Below, piece by piece: positions 21,992-30,522 of a stretch of DNA of 64,000 nucleotides. Position numbers and translations under genes: made by a program. Each line of letters starts with the position of its first letter. Within the stretch, counting starts at the first letter, position 1. The notes beneath the pieces were generated by a model. That model ran no database searches, had not been told where the DNA came from, and saw only the letters and a list, made by a program, of their open reading frames with translations. This DNA comes from Clostridiales bacterium (GTDB lineage Bacteria; Bacillota; Clostridia; Christensenellales; Pumilibacteraceae), in assembly GCA_022511445.1 (NCBI GenBank), contig JAFLVE010000011.1:62001-126000 (forward strand), in the 5' to 3' direction.

Positions 21992-24900
21992 AAAACGGTC
22001 GCTTTGGGTTTTGCTTACGGCTTGGATAGCCGTTTGGTTTATTATCGCGCTTATAGCGGGGGTCGTAACCGAAAAGTTTGTGCGCCCCATAAATCAGGCG
22101 CTCGGTTTGACGGGTTTCCGCTCGGAAACCGTTTCGTCGGAGGACGGGGAAGATATAGACAGCGAATACTTTAAGTCCGACTACGTCAAAAAGGACGCCG
22201 ACGGCAATCCGTTGTACGTCACCGAGGAAAACGGATATAAGCACCAGGTTTACGACGACGCCGCTTTGCATAATGCTGACGTAGAGGTCGCCGAAAGAGT
22301 TCAGGGCGAGGGGACGGCGATACTTTGGAACAAAAGTAAAGAGGGCGACCAGGGTTTGCCGCTTTCGGACAAAGCGGCGGTAAGCCTTTTCAGTCATTCG
22401 TCCGTGGCTTTTGCATACTCTGGATCGGGATCGGGCAGCGTGTACGCAAAAGCGGCCGCCACCATGAAGGCGTCTTTTGAAAAAGCGGGACTTTCGATCA
22501 ACGAAACGCTGTGGAATTTTTACAAGAGCAAAGCTATCGATGAAGCTTATTCGCGTACGGAAGCGGCAAAAATAAACGAAGTTCCGTACAGCAAGTATAC
22601 CGACGAGGTTAAGTCGTCTTTTTCATCGTACGGAGACGCGGCGATTTTCATACTCACGCGCGTCAGCGGCGAAAAGACAGACTTTAACACGAAGGGCGCC
22701 GATACCGACACGGGCGACTACTTGTCGCTTAGCAACCAGGAACTTAACGTGCTGTCGCAACTGGTGCTCCTTAAACGGTCCGGTACTTTCGAAAAAGTAA
22801 TAATTCTTTTGAACACCCCCGGTCAAATCAACTTCGCGCAGTTTTTCGATACGAGCGCTTCAAGCAGGTTTGCACAGTATTCGGGGTTGAGCGGTTGCCT
22901 TGCCGACTATATCGATTGCTGTATGTGGATAGGTCAGCCGGGCACTGTTGGACTTAACGAAGTAGGTAGGATTCTTACGGGCGAGTCCTATCCTTCGGGT
23001 CACATCGTAAACACATTTGCAATGGACAACAAATCGGCGCCCGCTGCGGCAAACGTTTCCGCGTTGCGCTACGCCGATTCCGCCAACCGCGCGTATACGG
23101 GCAGCAGCGTAGAAAAGCACGCTTCGTATATCGTTTATGCGGAAGGCATTTACGTAGGATACAAGTATTACGAAACGAGATACGAAGACGCCGTTATGAA
23201 AAAGGGTAACGCCTCCTCGTCGGTAGGAGCGTACAACTCGACGGACGGCTGGAACTACTCGCAAGAAGTGGCGTTCCCCTTCGGTTGGGGAATGTCGTAC
23301 ACGACTTTTTCGTACGAAAGCAAAGCAACCGAAAAAGCCGGCGGTGGATTCGATATAACCGTTACCGTAAAAAATACTGGCAAACACGCCGGCAGGGACG
23401 CGGTGCAGGTGTATATACAAAAGCCGTACACCGACCATGACAAGAAGAACGGTTTGGAGCAGGCTTCGGTAAACCTGTGCGGGTATGCCAAAACGGGCGA
23501 GATTTTACCCGGCGGGTCCGAAACCGTAAGCATATCCGTAGACGGCAACGCTTTTAAAACTTACGACCATGCCGTCAATAAAACCTACGTCAGGGAAAAG
23601 GGCACTTATTACATTACCGTAGCGCAAGACGCGCACGAGGCAGTAAACAACATACTTGCCAAAAAAGGTTATACCGAGCAGGACGGCATGGACGGCGTCG
23701 GCAACCCCGCTTCGGTTTGGGAGAAGACGTATTCTTCCGACGACGTGGAAAGTTATTCCGCTTCGGCGAACGGCACAGCCGTTACCAACCGTTTCGACGA
23801 AGCCGACTGGAACAAATATGAGCATAAGGGCGACGAGGTGGTTACCTATCTCTCGCGCAATAATTGGGAAGCAACCTATCCCACGACCCGTCTTACGCTT
23901 ACCATGACCGACGGCTTGTATAACGACGTGCTTTTCGATTATGAGGTAGCGCGCGACGCCAAAGACAATATGCCCGCGTACGGCGTAAATAACGGAATGA
24001 AGCTCGTCGATATGCGCGGGCTCGATATGGACAATCCGTATTGGGAGAGCTTACTCGATCAGATGACGCTCGAAGAGCAGATAAACATGATAGGGTTGGC
24101 TTATCACGGCTCGAGCGTGGTGGAATCAATAGCAAAACCGGGCGAGGACGTTCAGGACGGACCCTTGGGCTACCGTTCGGTATTCAAAACCGATTCGGCG
24201 TACAGGACGATGGGCTTCCCGAGCACGGTTGTTTTGGCGGCGACCTTTAACGACGAGCTTGCCGAAAAGGTCGGAAGGCAGATAGGCGAGGACGCGCTGC
24301 ACGCCGGCATAAGCGGGCTTTACGGTCCGGGCGCCAACATACAGCGTACGGCTTACGGCGGTAGGAATTTCGAATATTATGCGGAGGATACTCTCGTTTC
24401 GGCGCGTATGCTCAAAAGCGAAGTAATAGGGATTGTGCCTACGGGTACGTTTACTCACATAAAGCATTTCCTTTTGAACGATCAGGACAGCCAGCGTTAC
24501 GGCGTGTCGATTTGGCTCAACGAGCAGACCATACGCGAAACGTATCTGGAAGCGTTCCGTCCCGCAATCGAGGAAGGAAAGTCAAAAAGCATTATGACGT
24601 CGTTTAACCGCATAGGCGCCAAGTGGAGCGGCGCGACGTACGGATTGTGTACGGAAGTGCTCAGGAACGAATGGGGCTTTGTCGGGCCCGTAATAAGCGA
24701 CTGCCCTGCGGGTGCGTACATGGGCGTAGTCGACGGATTGATGGCAGGCAACGACTTTATCCTTTATGCTTCCACCAACCTCGAAGCGTATTACGCAGCG
24801 GAAAGCAATCCCACGGTTGCGCAGGCTATTCGCACCGCCGCCCACAGAGTGTTGTACATGGTAGCAAATTCCAACGCCATGAACGGCTACACCACCAATA

Positions 24901-25070
24901 CGCGAGTTTATCCCGTAAAGGAATGGTGGCAGCACGCATTAACCGGCGTAACGATAGGTTTGGGCGTTTTGACGGGCTTGCTTCTCGCGGTTACCGTTGT
25001 ATCGTTCGTCTACTGCACCAAAGAAAAAAGGAAAGTTTCGGCGGAAGTCGCGTCCGACCGCAACCCATAA
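21978..25070 (+). CDS. Membrane-anchored, domain-permuted glycoside hydrolase family 3
   Basis: A 1030-aa GH3-type beta-glycosidase with domains in reversed order. After an N-terminal TM (about 8-30) comes the alpha/beta sandwich normally found second. It ends in FPFGWGMSYTTF, followed by a fibronectin-III-like domain (about 440-570). Only then comes the barrel (about 690-960), with DGPLGYR, GPGANIQR..GGRNFEYYAEDT and KHFLLN. The nucleophile motif is VISDCP, where most GH3 enzymes have SDW; the Asp is kept. A second TM (about 985-1010) precedes a basic cytoplasmic tail. Reversed-order GH3 enzymes are known from rumen bacteria; anchoring at both ends is less usual. Substrate unknown. ATG follows GAGGGGG. 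Confidence 0.88.
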   Translation: MKVFKKRSLWVLLTAWIAVWFIIALIAGVVTEKFVRPINQALGLTGFRSETVSSEDGEDIDSEYFKSDYVKKDADGNPLYVTEENGYKHQVYDDAALHNADVEVAERVQGEGTAILWNKSKEGDQGLPLSDKAAVSLFSHSSVAFAYSGSGSGSVYAKAAATMKASFEKAGLSINETLWNFYKSKAIDEAYSRTEAAKINEVPYSKYTDEVKSSFSSYGDAAIFILTRVSGEKTDFNTKGADTDTGDYLSLSNQELNVLSQLVLLKRSGTFEKVIILLNTPGQINFAQFFDTSASSRFAQYSGLSGCLADYIDCCMWIGQPGTVGLNEVGRILTGESYPSGHIVNTFAMDNKSAPAAANVSALRYADSANRAYTGSSVEKHASYIVYAEGIYVGYKYYETRYEDAVMKKGNASSSVGAYNSTDGWNYSQEVAFPFGWGMSYTTFSYESKATEKAGGGFDITVTVKNTGKHAGRDAVQVYIQKPYTDHDKKNGLEQASVNLCGYAKTGEILPGGSETVSISVDGNAFKTYDHAVNKTYVREKGTYYITVAQDAHEAVNNILAKKGYTEQDGMDGVGNPASVWEKTYSSDDVESYSASANGTAVTNRFDEADWNKYEHKGDEVVTYLSRNNWEATYPTTRLTLTMTDGLYNDVLFDYEVARDAKDNMPAYGVNNGMKLVDMRGLDMDNPYWESLLDQMTLEEQINMIGLAYHGSSVVESIAKPGEDVQDGPLGYRSVFKTDSAYRTMGFPSTVVLAATFNDELAEKVGRQIGEDALHAGISGLYGPGANIQRTAYGGRNFEYYAEDTLVSARMLKSEVIGIVPTGTFTHIKHFLLNDQDSQRYGVSIWLNEQTIRETYLEAFRPAIEEGKSKSIMTSFNRIGAKWSGATYGLCTEVLRNEWGFVGPVISDCPAGAYMGVVDGLMAGNDFILYASTNLEAYYAAESNPTVAQAIRTAAHRVLYMVANSNAMNGYTTNTRVYPVKEWWQHALTGVTIGLGVLTGLLLAVTVVSFVYCTKEKRKVSAEVASDRNP

Positions 25071-25094
25071 AAAAATATAATAAGGAGTGAAAAA

Positions 25095-26984
25095 ATGAAA
25101 ACAAGAAAGCTTACCAACATGTTGTTCTCCATACTCATGGCTGTTTGCTTGGCGGTATCGGCAGTTGTTTTTGCCGCGTGTGACGAGACTACTACGCCGC
25201 CGGAGGACACCTCGTCTCTTACTTTAAACGTAGCCACGTGCAACGTCGAGGAGGGGAAAACCACGGTGCTTAAGGCTACGGCCACGGGCATAGAAGGCGA
25301 TATAACTTGGACCACGGACAAAAAGACGGTCGTGTCCCTCGATAAGACGGTGGGTACAAGCGTTACTCTTACCGGCCTTGCAGTAGGCACCTGCGTCGTT
25401 ACGGCGAGCGCGGGCGAAAAAACCGCGTCATGCACCGTCACCGTTACTCCCGATACGACGCCAAAGCTCGAACTCAACCATACCGAGCTTGAAATCGACC
25501 AGTATACGACGGCCGAGCTTGTCGCAGACGTAAAAAATATCACGGGCGACGTCAGGTGGACGACGAGTTCCAATCTTACCGTGTCGCTCAGCAGTGATAC
25601 GGGTAATAGCGTTACCATAACGGGCTTAAAGGCGGGCGTTTCCACTATTAAGGCGACAGCCGGCGGCAAAACGGCGCAGTGCATAGTTACCGTCAACTAC
25701 GTAGCAAGCCCCGACAGTCCTTCCGACGAGGGGTGGAACGTTACCGACAACGGCGACGGAACAAACAAATTCAAGTTCGAGGCTGAAACAGGATTGATGG
25801 AGTACACGTACTCCGAACAGATGACGCAGATCCCGTCCAAAGGTCTTGAAACCACGCTGGAGAAAAACAATTATCCCAGCGGAGACGGCTTTGTATTCAG
25901 CCTTGATTTCGGCGCCAGATTCAGCGAAACGGGAATATCCCTCACCTACGAGATTAATTCCTCCGAGGCGACGGAAGCTACGCTTTCCATCGCTATGGGG
26001 CTTGGCAAAAACGCGGGAACGTGCAACGAAATGTGGGAGATAACGGCAAACGGCACTCTTCTCGAGGTTTCGGACGAAGTCAATTTCCCTGTATATTCCG
26101 GCACGGTGTGGTATGATTGGAACAATATCGAGGTGTGCAAAGTTCAGCTTGTCAAGGGCAAAAATACGTTTGTCTTTAAGTACATTTGGACTAAAGGCAT
26201 GAACTTCGACTACTTTACTTTGGACGTCGATTCCTCCGTTAATCTTGCGGTATACGCCGAACACACCGCCGGCGAACACAGCTACGGAGAATGGAAGCTT
26301 TTGGAAGAGCCCGATGACAGCGAGGGAGGCATGGCAAGAAAGTACTGCGAATACTGCCGCTTCTACAATACCCATAGAATACCCGCAATAGGCGAGGAAG
26401 GCTGGGAAGAGGACGAGGTAGTTGCTTGCGACGAATACCATTACGGTATTTCGAATTACAAGTATTCTATCGACGGTCAGGAAATGTGCTCCTACAGCAA
26501 GCGTAAAAATCCGACCAAGGAAACGAACGAATTTATTTTCGAATGTGAGAGCATGGAGTACACCAGCACCAACAGCAAGGTCGGTCCCAAATACGACAGC
26601 GCCACTGCGAGTAACGAAGGATACTTGGGCGAACTCAATACGTCTACGTTTACTATTACGCTCACGTTGACTGCGGAACAGGCTTGCTCGGCATTGCTCA
26701 TCTTCCGCGGCGGCTTTAAGAACGGCGTAACCGTAAGATTCAACGACAAGAACGGAGCGCTTATTGTAAACGAAGAACCGGTCAATGTAGACGATAGCGT
26801 CCAATTCGTCGGAAAAGGCTGGACAACGTGGGAGGAATACGAGGTTTGCGTAATTACACTCAAGGAGGGTGAAAACAAGATTACGATCAGTCACCCGAAC
26901 GGAGGCAACTTCGGCAACCTCGATTATTGGAAGCTGGTTTGCTCGTCCACCCTTACGGTTGTAGAGCCGGAAGAGGATATATAA
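25095..26984 (+). CDS. Lipoprotein with two BIG_2 domains and two CBM-like domains
   Basis: Predicted lipid-anchored surface protein of 629 aa. The signal peptide ends at Cys29 (VVFAAC). Two bacterial Ig-like (BIG_2) domains follow (about 42-118 and 125-205), with the repeating pattern ..VxLTGLAVGTCVVTASAGEKTASCTVTV. Then comes a beta-sandwich domain starting KFEAETGLM (about 226-385). A short CxxC module (HSYGEWK..YCEYC) follows, then a second sandwich starting FIFECESMEY (about 475-625). The EAE/ECE openings and length suggest CBM6/CBM35-like sugar binding. AAGGAG precedes the ATG 24 nt after the GH3 stop, so it should be co-expressed with that enzyme and may present substrate to it. Confidence 0.82.
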   Translation: MKTRKLTNMLFSILMAVCLAVSAVVFAACDETTTPPEDTSSLTLNVATCNVEEGKTTVLKATATGIEGDITWTTDKKTVVSLDKTVGTSVTLTGLAVGTCVVTASAGEKTASCTVTVTPDTTPKLELNHTELEIDQYTTAELVADVKNITGDVRWTTSSNLTVSLSSDTGNSVTITGLKAGVSTIKATAGGKTAQCIVTVNYVASPDSPSDEGWNVTDNGDGTNKFKFEAETGLMEYTYSEQMTQIPSKGLETTLEKNNYPSGDGFVFSLDFGARFSETGISLTYEINSSEATEATLSIAMGLGKNAGTCNEMWEITANGTLLEVSDEVNFPVYSGTVWYDWNNIEVCKVQLVKGKNTFVFKYIWTKGMNFDYFTLDVDSSVNLAVYAEHTAGEHSYGEWKLLEEPDDSEGGMARKYCEYCRFYNTHRIPAIGEEGWEEDEVVACDEYHYGISNYKYSIDGQEMCSYSKRKNPTKETNEFIFECESMEYTSTNSKVGPKYDSATASNEGYLGELNTSTFTITLTLTAEQACSALLIFRGGFKNGVTVRFNDKNGALIVNEEPVNVDDSVQFVGKGWTTWEEYEVCVITLKEGENKITISHPNGGNFGNLDYWKLVCSSTLTVVEPEEDI

Positions 26985-27287
26985 CCGATTAGTAAACGTC
27001 ATTTATGCAGTCGGGTGAGAATATGCTTATAACGCAGAAACCGCCGCAAGTGCGGACAATGCCGGCAGCATACTCATCGATATTACACAAAACAACAACT
27101 GAGAACTGCTTTTTCTCATCATCCTCCTATAATAAAGACGACCACGGTTTCCGCGGTCGTCTTTATTATTTTTTTGAAATCGGCGCAAAAAGAGTGAATA
27201 GTTAATAGTGAAAAAGTAAAAACAGACGAGTAAGTGCCTGGGTGTTTTCGCCGGTGAATACGGACCGAATAGCGTCAACGGATTTGT
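26985..27287. other. Intergenic stretch between convergent genes
   Basis: About 300 bp holding only the strong terminator at 27131-27175. The open frames here are short, lack ribosome sites and partly translate the terminator palindrome. No RNA gene or repeat was seen. Confidence 0.6.
27131..27175. terminator. Strong bidirectional terminator
   Basis: Near-perfect 16-bp stem (aataaagacgaccacg / cggtcgtctttatt region) with T-runs on both strands. It separates the CBM lipoprotein gene from the convergent LacI-type gene. Confidence 0.88.
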
Positions 27288-28325
27288 TTAGCGTTCGGTG
27301 GAAGTGCGGTAAACGGCTTTTGTGTGTACGGTTACGGAACGGGTATAAGTATAGTGCGGGTGGTTAAGTCGGTTAATTAGAGCGAACGCCGCCTCTATAC
27401 CGAGGTTTTCCTTGTCGCAGTCGAAAGAGGTTATCGACGGAGAATAGGCGCTTGCCTCGGCAACGTTGTCGTAGCCTACCACTAAACACTGCTCCGGGAC
27501 TTTTATTTTAAGCTGTTCCAAAACGTTGCATACCGAGCGGGCTATAAAATCGTTTGCGCAGATAAAGCATTCGGGTATGCCGCGAAGCTTAATCAGTTCA
27601 CTTTTTATCGCGGCGGTGTTACCGTAATTGAATTTATCGCTTCTCAATATATCGTCGCGCTTGCTGTGAGGGATATTGTCTATCGTAAGCGCCTGAATCA
27701 TTCCGAAGTATCTGTCCTGAAAGCTCATGCAGTGCGTTATATCGCCGACAAAGCAAAATTTGGTAACGCCGTACTTTTTGTGAATCTGCCGCGTAATGCC
27801 GTACACAGATTTTATGTCGTTGGTCTTTATGATATCGAAGTTGCCGGACATCGGTATGCTATGGATAGGGGCGAAGTCGATAAAGCTAATCGGAAACTTT
27901 AAGTTAATCAGCTTTGTAATAAAATCTCTGTCAAATGTTTCTATTGCGATTATTCCGTCGGCGTCGATGCTTTTTATATGTTCCGCCAGATTTGCAAAAG
28001 TCATAGTAGCCGCATTAAACGTGTACTGAAAAAGCTCGTGGTGCTCGGCATAGCAGTAGTTTTCTATACTTTTTATTATGGGAACGAAAAAGCTTATGTT
28101 GTTAAGCGGCTTGCCCGAGAGCAAAAGTATACGCTTGCTCTTTTTCGGCGGCTCGCTGCTCCCGTTTACCGAGCTTATAGACTTATAGTTAAGCTCCCGC
28201 GCCTTTGCCAAAATCAAGTCCCGAGTTTCTTCGGGAACGTACTTTCCGTTAAGCGCCTTCGCAACGGTGTTTCTCGACAGTCCGAGCTGTTCGGCTATGT
28301 CCTTAATTGTTACGGCTGTCCTCAT
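27288..28325 (-). CDS. LacI-family transcriptional regulator of the sugar operon
   Basis: DNA-binding regulator of 345 aa. The N-terminal helix-turn-helix is typical of LacI/GalR (VTIKDIAEQLGLSRNTVAKALNGK, residues 4-26). It is followed by a hinge and a periplasmic-binding-protein-like effector domain (about 60-340). The start at 28325 has GAGAGG 6 nt upstream; an in-frame ATG at 28352 lies next to the -10 box and is not preferred. The hinge segment lacks the usual YxPN motif, and the sequence after it is basic (EPPKKSKR). It diverges from the nine-gene carbohydrate operon. Two 14-bp palindromes between the promoters are its likely operators, and a fructose- or sucrose-derived sugar its likely effector. 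Confidence 0.9.
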   Translation of the reverse strand: MRTAVTIKDIAEQLGLSRNTVAKALNGKYVPEETRDLILAKARELNYKSISSVNGSSEPPKKSKRILLLSGKPLNNISFFVPIIKSIENYCYAEHHELFQYTFNAATMTFANLAEHIKSIDADGIIAIETFDRDFITKLINLKFPISFIDFAPIHSIPMSGNFDIIKTNDIKSVYGITRQIHKKYGVTKFCFVGDITHCMSFQDRYFGMIQALTIDNIPHSKRDDILRSDKFNYGNTAAIKSELIKLRGIPECFICANDFIARSVCNVLEQLKIKVPEQCLVVGYDNVAEASAYSPSITSFDCDKENLGIEAAFALINRLNHPHYTYTRSVTVHTKAVYRTSTER

Positions 28326-28343
28326 TTTTATCCTCTCGGTTTT

Positions 28344-28372
28344 ATTATACACATATGATTATATAAAATCAA
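28344..28372 (-). promoter_or_regulatory. Promoter of the LacI-type gene
   Basis: On the minus strand: TTGATT (28372-28367), 17-nt spacer, TATAAT (28349-28344). Confidence 0.78.
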
Positions 28373-28380
28373 GCGTTTTA

Positions 28381-28427
28381 TATGCAAATGCACAAATTTC
28401 GACGATGTGTCGATGTGCAAATGCACA
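28381..28427. promoter_or_regulatory. Paired LacI-type operators
   Basis: TATGCAAATGCACA (28381-28394) and TGTGCAAATGCACA (28414-28427) are near-identical palindromic sites with centres 33 bp apart, about three helical turns. They lie between the divergent promoters. Confidence 0.72.
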
Positions 28428-28443
28428 ATAAGTCGTTAGCATC

Positions 28444-28472
28444 TAGACAAGCGTATTTATAAGGTTTATAGT
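28444..28472 (+). promoter_or_regulatory. Promoter of the carbohydrate operon
   Basis: TAGACA (28444-28449), 17-nt spacer, TATAGT (28467-28472). It lies 40 nt upstream of the first permease start and 17 nt after the second operator. Confidence 0.6.
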
Positions 28473-28512
28473 GTTGACGACTAAGTCGATACCAATAAAG
28501 GCAGGAAAATGT

Positions 28513-29580
28513 ATGGGCGATGAAAATGTAAAAATCGACTCCGAGTCTATCGAGAAAATGACGGACGAAGAGTACGAGCTTATGTACGACGCCGCCGCCG
28601 AACAGAGAAGCGGTGCGGCGGGTATTGCCACTGCGAGCTATGCGGCAAACAAGCCGTTAACCAAGTTCGACAGGTGGAAGATGAATTTCAAGCGCAGGGG
28701 TTGGATACTGCTGTTTATTCTGCCCGCGCTTATTTACGTGCTTATTTTCTGCTACGGTCCTATGTACGGTATCCTGATTGCGTTTCAGGACTACATGCCC
28801 GGCGACCAGATTTTAGGCCCCAACACCTTTTGGGTAGGGTGGGAAAACTTCCAAACCTTTTTCGCAAACCCGAACTTTGTGGACTTTTTCCTAAACACAT
28901 TCCTGTTGTGTATATTCGGGTTTTTAGTCGGGTTCCCTCTACCTATTATAGTAGCGCTTCTACTTAACTCTTTGCCGAGACCCAAAATTAAAAAGGGTTT
29001 GCAAATCTTATACTACGCGCCGCACTTTATATCGCTCGTCGTTATGGTCGGTATGCTTAAGATGATATTCGGCTCGGACGGACTTTTGGACTCGCTGTCG
29101 GCCAAGATGGGTGGGGACGCTAACGGATTGCAGCTTTTCCTAAAACCCGAATCGTTCAGACCGCTGTTCATATTCTCGGGCAACTGGCAGGACTTCGGTT
29201 GGTCGGCAATAATTTACCTTGCGGCGCTTGCGGGCGTCGACCCGTCGTTGCATGAAGCGGCAAAGGTGGACGGCGCGTCGCGCTTTAAGCGGATATTCAG
29301 CGTCGACCTTCCCGCGATAGCGCCTACTATAATAATGTTAATGATTCTGTCCGTCGGCAACCTTATGAGCTGCGGCTACGAAAAGGTGCTCCTTATGCAG
29401 ACGGACGGCAACCTCGAGACGAGCGAAATTCTTTCTACATACGTTTACAAGTTCGGCTTGATGGGCGGTCAGTACGGCGTAGGTACCGCGGCGGGACTGT
29501 TTAACTCGGTCATTAACGTAGTATTGCTTATCATAGCTAATACCGTTTCCAAAAAAATCTCGGGCAATAGCATGTGGTGA
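28513..29580 (+). CDS. ABC sugar transporter permease (LplB-type)
   Basis: First membrane subunit of a carbohydrate importer, 355 aa. A long acidic N-terminal tail (about 1-60; MTDEEYELMYDAAAEQ) precedes six hydrophobic segments. The ATPase-docking EAA loop is visible as GVDPSLHEAAKVDGASRFKR. The first cytoplasmic entry WILLFILPALIYVLIFCYGPMYG is typical of LplB/YtcP-pair permeases that import oligosaccharides. The start at 28513 has AGGAAAA upstream; a longer GTG-initiated reading from 28471 would begin inside the -10 box. It is followed by the second permease 5 nt later. Confidence 0.92.
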   Translation: MGDENVKIDSESIEKMTDEEYELMYDAAAEQRSGAAGIATASYAANKPLTKFDRWKMNFKRRGWILLFILPALIYVLIFCYGPMYGILIAFQDYMPGDQILGPNTFWVGWENFQTFFANPNFVDFFLNTFLLCIFGFLVGFPLPIIVALLLNSLPRPKIKKGLQILYYAPHFISLVVMVGMLKMIFGSDGLLDSLSAKMGGDANGLQLFLKPESFRPLFIFSGNWQDFGWSAIIYLAALAGVDPSLHEAAKVDGASRFKRIFSVDLPAIAPTIIMLMILSVGNLMSCGYEKVLLMQTDGNLETSEILSTYVYKFGLMGGQYGVGTAAGLFNSVINVVLLIIANTVSKKISGNSMW

Positions 29581-29585
29581 TAAAA

Positions 29586-30500
29586 ATGGAAAATCAAGAA
29601 GCATTGGATTTAAAAGAACTGAAAAAAGCGAACAAAATAAAGGATCCCAAGAGCGATATCGTTTATTACGTAATCTGCGGAATCATTTTGTTCCTGTTGG
29701 CGGTTATAATCATTTATCCGCTTTACTACATAATTATCGCGTCGATTTCCGATCCCGACGCCGTTATGACGGGCGAGGTTTGGCTGTACCCGGTAAAGCT
29801 TACCTTCTCGGGTTACGGACAGCTGTTTAAGCAGTCCGATATCTGGAAGGGCTACGGCTTTACGTTAATCTATACCGTCGTCGGTACGATATTCAACGTC
29901 GTGCTTACCATTCCGGCGGGCTGGGCGCTGTCGAGAGACTATCTGCCGTTCAGAAAGGTTATAATGGCGCTCCTCATTATAACGATGTTCTTCGGCGGCG
30001 GACTTGTTCCGTACATAATGCTCTGCCGCACGCTCGGTCTGTACGAGAATCCGTTAATCCTTATTATAGGCGGCGGCGTAAGCGTATACAACGTGTTTAT
30101 GTGCAAGTCGTTCTTCCAGTCGAACGTACCTCAAGAGGTACTCGAGGCGGCGGAGATAGACGGCGCGGGCGAAATACGCACCTTCTTCGATTTGATTCTG
30201 CCGATTGCAAAGTCGATAATAAGCGTTATGATATTGTTCTACGCGGTAGGACACTGGAATAACTACATAGACGCTTACATATTCAACATCAACGAGGACT
30301 TTTACCCGCTCCAGACCGTGCTTAACGAACTGCTTTCGGTTACTAAGGGCGGCGAGGGCGAGGTCGTTCTCGAACAGATGCGCGCGGCGACGCAAATCAA
30401 GTTCACGTCGATTATAGTGGCTACGGTACCGATTTTAATTCTGTACCCCATGATAGAAAAACACTTCGGGCAGGGCGTATTGGTCGGCTCGTTCAAATAA
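29586..30500 (+). CDS. ABC sugar transporter permease (YtcP/LplC-type)
   Basis: Second membrane subunit of the importer, 304 aa, with six hydrophobic segments. The EAA loop reads VPQEVLEAAEIDGAGEIRTF. The N-terminal segment (DIVYYVICGIILFLLAVIIIYPLYYIIIASISDPDAV) and the C-terminal ending (GVLVGSFK) are typical of the YtcP/LplC family, which pairs with LplB-type proteins. The ATG at 29586 follows GGTGATAAAA, a weak ribosome site, so translation may be coupled to the upstream permease, whose stop is 5 nt before it. Confidence 0.93.
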   Translation: MENQEALDLKELKKANKIKDPKSDIVYYVICGIILFLLAVIIIYPLYYIIIASISDPDAVMTGEVWLYPVKLTFSGYGQLFKQSDIWKGYGFTLIYTVVGTIFNVVLTIPAGWALSRDYLPFRKVIMALLIITMFFGGGLVPYIMLCRTLGLYENPLILIIGGGVSVYNVFMCKSFFQSNVPQEVLEAAEIDGAGEIRTFFDLILPIAKSIISVMILFYAVGHWNNYIDAYIFNINEDFYPLQTVLNELLSVTKGGEGEVVLEQMRAATQIKFTSIIVATVPILILYPMIEKHFGQGVLVGSFK

Positions 30501-30522
30501 ATAATAATTGGAGGGAAATATA

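Noticed and set aside
25626-27002. 458-codon minus-strand open frame opposite the BIG_2/CBM lipoprotein gene
   Set aside because: Shadow frame without a start signal or recognisable domain.
27019-27104. Possible protein tail (..ETAASADNAGSILIDITQNNN, stop) after the CBM lipoprotein gene
   Set aside because: It looks protein-like but is preceded in frame by a stop within a few codons and has no start; at most a tiny gene remnant.
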